Below, in pieces: positions 50,901 to 62,400 of a stretch of 64,000 nucleotides of DNA. The notes under the pieces were generated by a model that had not been told where the DNA came from, ran no database searches, and worked only from the letters and a program-made list of their open reading frames with translations. Numbering within the stretch: position 1 is the stretch's first letter; each line of letters opens with the position of its first letter. This stretch comes from Balanoglossus misakiensis (lineage: Eukaryota > Hemichordata): the NCBI GenBank assembly GCA_040954595.2, contig CM082578.2:10664001-10728000 (forward strand), written 5' to 3'. Position numbers and translations under genes: made by a program.

Positions 50901-53900
50901 TTCTTGACAATCCAATATAATATGAGTGTCTGTTTTTGTGAGGTGAAATGTACCCCAGGTGTTTGAAGACGTTGACAGATATTACTAACAAATATGCAAA
51001 TAGTGAGGAATATTTATAGTTCTTTAGCCCTGTGGATGATGGATAAAATAGAAAAATTCATTTCCAATGCATGATCCCATGATTTGTAAAAATTAAACTA
51101 TTTTATCAGAAATTGTGTGACATTGTCAGCTATTATTGATATCGAATAGAAGAACACCAGAATATGTAGCTTAAATTTTGTAGTTTCCATATGCAGAAGA
51201 ACAGATATTGACATTTCAAGGTCGGATCATATAATCAGAAATGTTTCCCTGGCAATAATGTTCCACTTAAGAATGTAATATTGCAAAGATTGGAATGAAA
51301 ATGCACACTTTCTGTCGAGTCTAAAACCCAGGGATGTGCTTATGCTGTTCCTTAGCAACTCATGACCTTTACAGCCATAGAACAATTTGCATGCAAGCGT
51401 GTTCAAAATACTACGTCTCACACCTCTAAACTTAGCAATTTGACTGTTGCTAGGGAATGGCCTATCCTTGTCTCCCATCTTAATAGTCTGTCGCCATTGC
51501 AGTAAGGTGTTAGTGATTCTTCTGCCGCCATTGTCAAATCTTGTCAGCATCATTTTCTGCCAAAATGCTAGGTGTTTGTTTCCTGTTCAATTTTTAGCTA
51601 CAGTCGTGTGACAAATTTTAGCACATTCAATTTTGTACGAGATAATACTTAAAAGTCAGATCGAAGCTTCAGATCATTTAGAATTCTAATGTAGCTTCTT
51701 GAGGTTTGCTTTGAATGAAGATTTAATGATCGTAAATTTGCTGGAATGGACTTCATGCAGGTTTTCCTGGCAATTTTGTAGTATTTTGTGTGAACATCAT
51801 AAACAGGTGCCTTGAGATCTACTGTATCACCAAGTTTTCTATAAACATCAGCAAGGGTGGGAGGAAAATGACAGCAATTGACTATAGTGACAAATTGATT
51901 TTGCCATGGCTACAGTATGGTAGACGTTATCGCTCAGGGAATTAGAAGCTGTGATTTTACATTAACAGCTTCTTGCATTGGAGAACTTCTCCAGAAATAG
52001 ATTATTCCCAGGGTTTGGAGAAGAGATAGGTTATATTATGCTGGTGATTTCATCTGAGCCATCTGTACCTATATGAACATGGGTCCTCTGTACAGTATGC
52101 TTCCACACCCATCCAAAAGTTCATGATGAGAAATATTTTATTAATATTTTAATGTTGCCTCTTTTCTTACTTAAGCATCAATATTAACGAATGTTATTCA
52201 AAATATCCTTGAACCTTTGCCAATATGCCAATAAATTGTATATTGAAAGCCATAATAAAATATTCTATTCAGTAATGGCAGCAGTTTTGTTTCCATGGCA
52301 GTGACCTAAAGCAAGTGTCTTATACTGATTTGTCTCCTTTTCTGACTGGCATAATAAATAGGTTAAAAGGAAACACGGTCATCGTAGCCATTTATTTTCG
52401 GGGCCCATTATATTTCCTCTTAACCTTGAATGTTACTTGTAATTGAAACAAACCATTGCACCTGAACATGTAATTTGTAAACTGACATTTGTAGACGGTG
52501 ACCTTTAGGTATGATTCTATGAAGAGACTTTCCACCAAAAAGGTCACCGTTCAAGGTTGTCTCACAGTGTGCGTTTGACAACATTTATATCTCTACCAAA
52601 GTAGGTTTCATATGCTCCTAAAAGTCACGGGGAAAAAGTTACATGTAGTTCAGTTTACGCTGTGTCAAGGAAGCAAATAAATTCTACCCAGGTGATAATT
52701 ATAATAAATACATTAGCACTGATGATTACGTTCTTTAAAATATCTAAATCTGTACAAGAATTTGAAGAAATCAATGTTTTAATGTATTTCACCATGTTTG
52801 TTCATGTGAAGAATGTTTACATGCATTTCAGACTGATAAACTTATTTTGTGCTGTGTGATCTGCACATTATTAAAGTCAAATGACAATCATATGAAAGTA
52901 GATTGCACACATTACACTTTACAGGAATTAAATACTTTGATCGTTGTTAATTATTAGCCTGTATCACTGCATTCAACCATTGCTGCACTTCCTCTCTTGA
53001 CAGTTATATGGTAGATGCAGCAGATCATGAAAAACTTGAAGCATCACGAAATGAACTTCACAACTTACTTGACAAACCACAGCTTGCAGGTATTCCGGTG
53101 AGTATGCCAATTTTTCTGTGAGAAGTGTCAAGTCAAAGGCAGTCTTGCCAGAAAGGGAATGGTACTTGGATTACTGGTTTGAAAGAATATTGGTTTGATT
53201 CTCAACTCTGACATATATAAAATTTGCCAAATGACACCGTTGTAATGTCTAGGGGGTAACTGCCCCAGATCCCACACAACTGCAATTTGAAAGAATGTAG
53301 TTTGTCGAGGATAATATTCATGAAGGTTGATTTCTTGACATGTTGTAGACAAGAAGATGAAAGGGGAATACTTATCTGCCTTGAGTTATGCACCCTCACA
53401 GGTCCTATGAATTCTTAATTCAGAGCCTGTTCTTTGAGAGACTGTGTTTGGTGCCATGTGGAGTTGATAGCATCTTTTTGTGTCTTGGCTGTCACTTCAG
53501 GTACTTGTACTAGGTAACAAGAAAGATCTGCCCAACTCCCTGGACGAGAAAGAGCTGATTGAAAGAATGAATTTGGCAGCCATTCAAGATAGAGAAATAT
53601 GTTGTTATTCCATCTCCTGCAAAGAGAAAGACAATATTGGTGAGTATGTGGGCATGCATGCATGCATGCATGTGTCGTTTTGTCATAGTCTATACAATTG
53701 CAATGTTGACGAAGATTTGCCAAGATTTGAGTGAAAAATCTAAAAAAGTAAAAAACATACTTCAGCTATTGGAGCAGCGCGCACATGAAGATTAGAGACA
53801 GAAGGAAATCCTTGTATGGAAACTTAATGAAAATAAATCGGAGAATTATTAATTAATAATCAGTTGCAAATCAAATAATGTGAATTATAGAGCGGGCATG

Positions 53901-54310
53901 GAAATGTAAAGCTCCCAGAAAGTGTGTCATGGCACCATGTGCTAATGTGATATTGCCAGACTTGGAGGTCAGAGGTCACGTCATTTCATTTCAAGCCTGC
54001 ATAATTCACTCCTTTCAATTGAATATACAGTATTGCTACTGACATTTAGAAATTCCAAATAAATTCAGATATACTATATGAAAGAAATGTAAATTTTACC
54101 AATGTAAGCTTGCTCTTGAATAATAACTGTCTAGTATGTGAAAGGAAAACTTTCCCATTCTGTCCCTTAATATTTTATTGAGTATGTTTGTCTTGTGTCA
54201 CAAAAGAAGTTGCACTAGGTTGTTTGATCCTCTTACTGATGGTCCACACCTTTTCTCTTTCAGATATCACACTACAATGGTTAATCCAGCATTCCAAAGC
54301 AAGTCACTGA
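47969..54310 (+). CDS. ARL8: ARL8 lysosomal small GTPase, six exons, 185 residues
   Basis: Exons 47969-48091, 48693-48773, 50387-50460, 53004-53097, 53501-53639 and 54264-54310 (stop) join in phase. ARL8 sits on lysosomes and links them to kinesin through effectors, driving outward transport and fusion. The N-terminal amphipathic helix ([17 protein letters not shown]) replaces the myristoylated glycine of other ARFs. The P-loop is at 27-35 (GLQYSGKTT), the DxGGQ motif at 71-75 ([13 protein letters not shown]), NKKD at 130-133 and SCK at 163-165. The protein closely follows human ARL8A/B (186 residues), differing mainly at the two ends (C-terminus HSKASH). Intron 2 and intron 3 are the longest. 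A GCAT tandem run follows the exon 5 donor. The divergent neighbour CTSC is also lysosomal. Confidence 0.98.
53652..53672. repeat. ARL8: GCAT tandem run beside the ARL8 exon 5 donor
   Basis: About five GCAT units (self-complementary) start about 13 bases after the exon 5 splice donor. Length changes here could alter local structure near the donor. Confidence 0.85.
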
Positions 54311-57300
54311 ACACCCTGTCATCTCATCATCATCTCGTAGAAACCTTACTCGTTCCATTAAAAAGAAATAGCCTTCCAGTATTCAGTTCGTACAATTTGC
54401 TAGGGGACCAATCAGAATCTAGAGAAGCCTTTTCTCATTAGTTATGCATGCATACGTTTTGATTCGGAGGGGTTGGGCGGGATTGGAGTGGCGGGGTTGT
54501 TGTTTAAATTGCAAGCTCCAGTAGCCCCAGCTCACAAATGGCCATTTTGTGAATGTTAATTTTTTATGACACATTTTATATAAAAGAAATAATGCTACAG
54601 ACCAGCAGTGCTGTTCACTAAACAGAATAAGTCTCTACAGTTATTGTAGAGAGAAAGAATTGTAGCAACATTTGCTCAGAGATTTAAGATTTCTTTTCTC
54701 TCAGGGTAATTTTTATGGTTAGGTCAGTTTTGCTTGGAGTGCTACTGAGAAGAAAATCTGCCATTCTGTACAGCATTGGTAGTATCCCATAGTAGTTTAT
54801 GGGAGAATCTTGGGTGCGTTGCCCTGCTCCAAATCTAACGTTCTAAGTTCACTTGCTTGTTGGTGACAACACTGCACATTTTCAAAAAAAACATGTTTTG
54901 GGAAAAATGAAATACAGATGAAATAAGTGTAATTGTTTTCTTTTTATATTTTCATTGAATATAGGTAATTTTTGAGAAAGGCTTGGTAAAGTTTAACTTG
55001 TGGTTTGTTGTGAGCATGTTTTTTGCTAATTTGAAATTCTGCTACCCTGGTAAAAAGAAAAAAGGTGGAACATACTTGGTTTTGTGTTTGGTTTTGAAAA
55101 TCTCCCCTGAAAGTTGCACAAGAAGAACAGGAACAGGGGATTAATGGCACAAAGCCAGTCATATCACCTTGTACTCCATAATAACAGTTCGGGTTTGTCC
55201 TTCAGATGTACCCAGTGAAGGCAAAGTATATGTAAAATCAAATCAGTTTTTCAAGTGCGGTATGTTTGTGGGTCTTGTCAATTCGTACATTCGAAATTCT
55301 GAGGGGGATTCAACCACAGGCTGTTGATTACCAACTTGTACTTTGCAAAACAGTGAACACACACAGCGTCAAATACAGAATGTCACCATTTCTGGGAACC
55401 TCTTCTCTAGATTCAGTTGGCAGGTACATTGCGTACTTGGCGAGTTTCTTTCACAGTCTGCATGGTTCTGAACAATTTTACCCTCACTACATGTAGAGTA
55501 TCTTAGCGTACATCATGGAATATTTTGTATTTATGAAAATTTGTATATCTTTTCTGTTTGCTTCCTTGGGAGAGAAGTTTCGTATTATTGAAGTGTATAG
55601 AAAATAATGAAATTAAAAAAAAAAACATTCTAAATGGACAAAAATAATAATTATGCATGGTAATTTAGACAATTTAAAAACAGGAAGCATTTTAGGAATT
55701 TATCCAGCCGATTATAGCAGTTAGCAATATTGACTTGTCGTTCTGGATGAAATTAATCGGCAGAAAAAAAGGATTTTCAAATTAAAATAAATGTGACATG
55801 TAGAAATGAGACGTAGCATTCAGTACATTTTCTATTCATGCTTTGTTAGTCGTTACGAGAACATCTGTAAGTTTTGAATGCATATCAGTAAGTTGAAGAT
55901 GTAAAATGTTCTGTATAAAGATAATGTTTGTACCATGTTAATAATTTGTATGCTTTCCCATCCCTCCCCCTCCCCACAGTGGATGTCACTGTTATTGCGT
56001 AATTGAGCTTTGTGAACTTGCCTCAAACATTGCAGGGGGTCCCTGCAGCCGGTTTCAGGACAACCACCTCGCGTCACAGACATTTACCCACCAGACACTT
56101 CTAGTATCTTAACCCCATGCGTTTGGAATGTCTGTATGCTGATGAACAGAAATTGACATACGGAATAGTTCCGAGGGCAGCCACAGTTTGAAGCGCTCTT
56201 CAGTAAACACCACTCTGGCCCATATGCATCCCCAGGTGGAAACACTAAGCTGTCGTACTCTATGCAGTTAATTTTGTGAATATACTACCATTTCATACAC
56301 TTCTTGTGGTACAGTACCCCAATTGCACAGTATAATCCGACATGTACATGAAGTGTTTTACTTCCTATAACGAGAACAAGTATTTTCCTTGGCAGATTTG
56401 TTTACTTGCTGTTGTAAGATTGTAAATGTGTTCAGATAATATTGGTAGCTGCGGTATTTGCAGTTTTTGTCATTCAAGTCAATAAAATTATGATTTTATA
56501 AAATGTGGTCGCACACCTGAAATGGAGCTGAACGTTATTATTTTACATACCTTTGTGCTGTTTGTAAAACTCACAGGGAAAAGAAAAGGGTAAGTGAAAT
56601 TTCACATTACATACACAAAAAATTCATTGCTGAAGTACTGAAATAAACTGGAAAGAAACAACAAAATAGACAGTGAGGGCGCACTTGACATTAGAATAGC
56701 ACATACCAAGTACTAGTGTATCCAAATTCTATTGTAATTTTAATCTTTATAAATAGTCTGATTCCATTTCAATGTACCCTTTTCAACACATTCAAATAAT
56801 AAGCTGTATACAAATACAATTACAATAAAATTTGTGGTAGCAAAAGAAACTTGATTCCATATAAAGTTACATTTCTCCCTTATAAAATACAATGATGTGA
56901 TAATTAGAACAAACTGCAGTGGAAATGTGCATACTGCTTCTAAGATCATCTGGAAATGTCTTTCAAGCCAAAGACAGTATGACCGGAGCATCGCATGATT
57001 ATTGCGATGTTAACAAAAGTTCATGCACTGAACATGAAATTTGTGTCATCATATGACTGCTTAAAAATATATATTACTGGGGTATTTATATTGGTTAGCT
57101 TGGTGCATGTATCTCTACGTCTATTTACATGGCTACTTTGTGGCATTAACCAAGGCGCTTGGTGCATAGTTTCATCTCACGGCAGGCAGGAAACCAACGT
57201 GATGCTTGCACACCATACTTGTGCTGACCTGTTAACAGAGCACAAATGACATAAGAATACCATCAGAAAAGATCCAGACACTCACACACATTATATCCCC

Positions 57301-57471
57301 TGCCTTCCCACCCACCCTCCCTCCCTTCCCGGATCACCCTCTCGCTCTGCACAACAAAACTCTCCTGTCCTATCTCCATCTGACATCCAACTGTTTCATC
57401 ATTATCTGACTGCATCCTTCAGTCACAAAGACGCTTAGCACGACGCATTTCATTTTCAAACTTACTGAAGC
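54311..57471. other. ARL8 3' untranslated region and spacer before MANBAL
   Basis: No gene is seen. AATAAA at 56481-56486 on the plus strand could end a long ARL8 3' untranslated region of about 2.2 kb. An earlier AATAAA lies near 55789. Convergent MANBAL ends at 57472. Stretches of 56.7-57.2 kb are AT-rich with short open frames only. Confidence 0.5.
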
Positions 57472-58122
57472 TCATCTCCTTTTCTTGGATTCTTTCTTTG
57501 ACTTCTTACTTGGACTTGACCCTTCTGGGCGTTTTGTTTCTGGAGATTTGTTGGGAGCATCCTCTTCCACCTGGTAATATTGGTAAAATATTGGTAAAAA
57601 AATATTTAAAAAATCATACAGACATTTCTTGTTTCGCAAATTGTATGCTTGTTGTTCTCCAGTAAAAACAACCCATCCAACATACTATAAGCCCGATGAC
57701 CATGTACATGGTGTACTGCTACATGCATGCCGTTCCCCAGGGGCGATACTTCTAACCCAAAACTAGTTAGTAGATGAAAAATACTTCTAAAACGGGCTGG
57801 ACCAATAACACTCGATGAGATTGGTAATCAATCCTGTCACTGCACTTGTTTGGCTGTAGTTGTGGCCAGGGTCACTTGATAGTGATACATATCATGGAGC
57901 TTCAAAGTAAAGGGGGTTCGATGACAAAACGACGTTACGTCTTACCCTTTCGTCGTCTTTTGATGGCAATACAACGATAGCAAAAATAGCAATAAGTTGG
58001 AAGACAGCTCCTAAAAGGAGACCATAATGAAGAACTTCGTCTACCACGTCAACTTCAATTTCCACCATGTTGGCATTTGTTTGCCTGTTTTTGGACAGCC
58101 CCAGATTGGGATTCAAAACCAT
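57472..58122 (-). CDS. MANBAL: MANBAL, small single-pass membrane protein, two exons, 91 residues
   Basis: Exons 58122-57946 and 57570-57472 (TGA) join at a phase 0 junction (donor AGG|GTAAGA, acceptor TTACCAG). The diagnostic part is HYGLLLGAVFQLIAIFAIVVLPSKD, a single transmembrane helix at about 32-54, which matches human MANBAL [20 protein letters not shown]. The C-terminal tail (60-91) is Lys/Ser/Pro-rich and ends KKESKKRR, as in human. Length 91 versus 85 in human. The N-terminus is about ten residues longer than in human, and a second ATG at codon 19 (MVEIEV) is an alternative start. An acceptor-like sequence precedes the ATG, so a 5' non-coding exon is likely. Cellular function is poorly defined in the family. 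Confidence 0.92.
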
Positions 58123-59493
58123 TGTGATCCTCTAAAATTACTCTCATTCTGAGAAAAAAATTAAAAGTTATTGTGAATAGCACCGTCATTTTTACTGGAG
58201 TAAACATTATGTGATATTTTTATTACAGTTTTACAAATTAATATAATTTCATTTTCTAGATATGCTTTCTGGTTAGCATTGTGTCCCTTCGAATCCGTAA
58301 ATGCATGAATCTGAATACGAGCATAAGGCTGTCATGGTGACTTTTAGCTAAAACAAGAAGAAATAAACTGCATTATGCTTTATGAAGGCAAGGATTTGTA
58401 GCATTACTCTTGTATTTCAGATTATCGCATATTAACGACGGGGCATATTCGCCACTTTCTGTGGCTTTATGCACACACGATCATTATTGCAATTTGCGAC
58501 GACTCTCGTCCTCTTTAACGATTTCCTGTTATCCAATGAAAAGTTTTGATTCATACCACGTGACTTTTAAATCCCAAGCGCCATCTTTGAAATCATACAA
58601 CTGCAGAAACAAGTTTTAAAACAGTGTTCGTTCAAATTATCTTCAAATTGCCTACTTCACTTTTGCAAGAGTCGTTGCAATAAGCCAGAAACGAGCATTA
58701 ATACGAACACTATTCTCTGCGTTAAAAAGGTAAGTACAAGCCACACGCTTCAGTTTGTTGTCATTCAAAGCCGTTTCTGTGACCTTTGCATATATGCATG
58801 TGGACTGCACTGGAGGATTGAAATTGAATGGCTTTTTTTCTGTTTGGGACAGATTTAAAGGTGCACCCTCGATTTTATCATCTGCTCATATGCTGGTAGT
58901 AAAGACTTGTGTTAATACCATGTTCGGGTGTCTTTATTTAGTGTATATGAAAAGGTTTCGAAAATGTAATGCGTGACCAGCAGTTTGTTCGAAGTGGACG
59001 TTTATTTGTTGAAGGTATCTTGTGTTGTATTTGTAGAGTGAGTCAGTCAGTGTTCTAATCTAGTTTAGTGATTTTGTTTGAAAAGTCATCAAGTTTTGCA
59101 ATTATTCTCCAATGTCCAGTGCCTGGCTGGCTGGGGTGACGTTTAGTCCAAGTATTAGTGCCCTCTGCCTGATTCACTCCAATGTACACACAAAAGATTG
59201 GTGGCATATTTTGTCAAGTGAGGGTACTCAATCATAAATGTGCAAATTGCACTATTTCAGTGAAAACCAAGGATCCTTTCAGTATGTTCTCACCTTATTA
59301 TCACAGTCAACTTAGGCTTTCATAACCAAATTACAACAAAGGTCGACAACTGTTCATTACATAATAAATAGAAGGATATTTTTGTCAGTCTATCATGCTC
59401 AAACTAGTGTATATTAGTCGCTTCCTTAATTAATATTTTCTTGTATTTTCAGATAAAACCATTACCTGTTGAAGACAAACAAAAGAGCAAACT
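58123..59493. promoter_or_regulatory. divergent promoter region of MANBAL and GTSE1
   Basis: Start sites of both genes must lie here. The GTSE1 5' non-coding exon ends at the donor AAG|GTAAGT after 58729 and resumes at 59453. A CCAAT box is at 58533-58537. A CDE/CHR-like pair follows at 58578-58591: GCGC, four bases, then TTTGAA, the arrangement bound by the DREAM/MMB complexes at G2/M genes. GTSE1 is a known G2/M gene in vertebrates. The GCGCCATCTT part also reads as a YY1-type site. Confidence 0.5.
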
Positions 59494-62400
59494 ATGAATG
59501 ACGTTAGCAATTCAGGTATTTAGATTTGAGTATGACCCATACTTGTATGTGAAGTTTTAGCAAAATGAGAATATCTGTGCCATGTTGAAGTTCTTCCCTG
59601 GATTTGTCAGTCATAGTACCTTTATTTTGTTATCCATTTGGCCTGTATTTACAGAAAAGTGTGGCAATTATTTAATCTTTTTTCTCTGACTGACATTTTC
59701 TTTTTGCATTACAGAAACCAGTGTTGGAGTGTTGATTGATTTTGGTGATTTAGACAACAAAATAGATAACTGTGTATCCGTTGCAAATGATACCAACAAG
59801 CCAGGTAAGTGCATGAGTTGGTTGGCACTGTAAATTCATTGTGATAAATCATATTACTGTATACAAACAAGAACTAAGTACTTTCCTAAACTAACCCAAG
59901 TCTGTATCAACAGATGAGTTTCAAATTCACAGTCACCATTCTAAAAGGCAATTAATTTACATTATTATATTTTAACTTAACACATGTGGAGGATGTACTA
60001 AAATGATCAGTTTTGTTGTTGTTGCTGTTTTTCATATTCACCTTGTAAAAATTCCTGCTAACGTAATTTCTTGGCTTTGTTTCTTTATCCAAATTCAGCA
60101 CCTGTGGGTTGTACCACTGGCATATTACTGGATTTAAACGATGTGTTCGGTAGCCTTGACAGTGATACCAACAACTCAAACAATAACAACACCACCACCA
60201 CAAGTTGTGATGGTAAGATTTCTGTAATTAGTGTGCACTTCTTTTCTACCACATCCTACAAAAAATGGTGCTCAGCTGAAAAAAAATAACATCAAAAGTG
60301 AAATAACATTAACCTATCAGAAATTAATGACCACTCCACTTTTCCAGTTTCCATATATAAGGTTTTTTTTCTATAAAATCCAACATTAATTACATACCAG
60401 TTTAAATGTTAAAATTTGTAGTTTCATTGGATATAATGGCTGTTTACCAAAATGCGTTACTGGACTGGTGAGACGGTTACCATATATTTGAAATGGGTCA
60501 TGTGAACCTATTGGTTGGTGGAATTACCATACTGAACAGACGTCAACAATCGCTGCATTGTCAGTGCTCAATGACTGCGGACATTTTAACAAAGCCAGAC
60601 TCTGTTCTGATTCAAGCAACGGCTTGGTTTATTTATTCCACATTTGTATTGTTTGCTTTACAAATTTTAAAGAAATCGTTGTCCCCATGGACATGTGCTG
60701 GTGTTTTTATTCATATCTTCATTTTCCCCCCTTGACAGGTTCAAAGGACAAATGCATTGCTGACGTTACAAGTGACATGAAAAAATCCCCAGAGAATGAC
60801 AGAAACTGGCAAGGTGTGAATGTTTTATCACCAACATCAGGTATGTGCAGAATTATGCGAATTAGATCAAACCATGAACTAGTCTAAGGAAGAGTGCATG
60901 ATCAAGTCAAGTGATATATTCATTTGTAAAATCATGGTCCCCAGTGTGTGCACTATTACCAAAACTCCAACCCACAATGATTATTTCTAATCATTATCCA
61001 TACATTGTTTTTTGTTATTATTTTTGTATATAGAAACATTGTATGGAATGTTACAGAATATTTTAAAATTTTCATTTCTAACTCTTGTCATTTAACTTCC
61101 TCCAACAGAGGTGCCCCTGATTGAAAATGAAATCTTTGATTTTGATTTTCATTTGTCGCCTGCAGATAGGTAATTTTGATTTTTTTTAACCCAGTCTAGT
61201 TTTTTTAATGTAAAGATGGGATTGATGGTATTTTCTATGATTGGTCGCTCAGATACATGTACCCTGACTGAATTTTGCTAAATTTTTGTTTTAAATTGTC
61301 AAGTCTGAATAATTTTCTCAGTGGTCGAATTATAGAAATATAACTATCCAGTATCCTGTTAACTTAAAGGTATGACATTCAGAAAGATTCTGCCAGCATG
61401 ACAATTCACAGTGGAAAAGTTGTGGTGACCTGCATACACCAAAGAAATTGTATTATTGTGTTATATTGACAGAGAGAACTCTATGAAGGCTAAAGAGATT
61501 GACAATTCAGAAAATGCTGAAGATGATGATGAAGAAGTGTTTTTTGGACCAGTTGGGCATAAAGAAATGTGCATTGCAGTGAATCATGAGCTGAAGAAAG
61601 AAGAGGAGGAATTCAAACCGCTGAGTCCACTCAGCGGAGAACAGTATGCAGAGGTGTTCAAGGAGGCGATCTCCCTCTCGTTGTTCTTTGAGAAGTGCAG
61701 CATAGAGGACAAGGAGAAAAAGAAGAAGTCCAGTTCCGATGATGAGAATCTGCTTGTGAAGCTGGGCAAGCTGACCATGAAGAATAAAGTGCAGAACGGA
61801 TCGCCAACGAAACCGTGCGGCAGTGTACCCGAGGAGTCGGTGACGATCAAGAGTCCTCGCTCACCCAGGAGGGAGACTTTTGTTTTTGAGGCAGCAGACG
61901 ACAAGGCCATCAAAAGCCCCAGGTCGCCAAGGAGGGAGACGTACGTGGTTGGTCTCAGCGCAGAGCACGAAATACCGCCCGCTCTGAGACAAAAAAATCC
62001 AGGCAAACTGACATTTCAGGGTTCGAGTGCGAACCAGAAGCGCGGAATTCGGCCACTGCAGCAGAGGAGTAAGCTGGGTGTTGCTAGTCCTCACACATTT
62101 ACTGCCCGGACCGCTCCCAGTGACTGCAAAGTACCCTCTGCCAGCTCTTTACCCAAACAAGGCGGTGGTGGTGGTGGTGCAGCCAAGTCTAGACTCTCCC
62201 GATTCAGCAAACTGCTCAAACCGGGTGCAACAAGCAAGCAGGTCAGTACTTGTTATCAAACAAACGTGATTTCATTTTAAAAATTGGTTTGCAGGGCATT
62301 TTACAATTCAGATCAAATTGTTGAAAATGCATGCCGTATCTTATTTCTTAGAATTAGAAGAAAATTGTTCACAAATTTGTAGTATTTTGCTAGACGTCAG

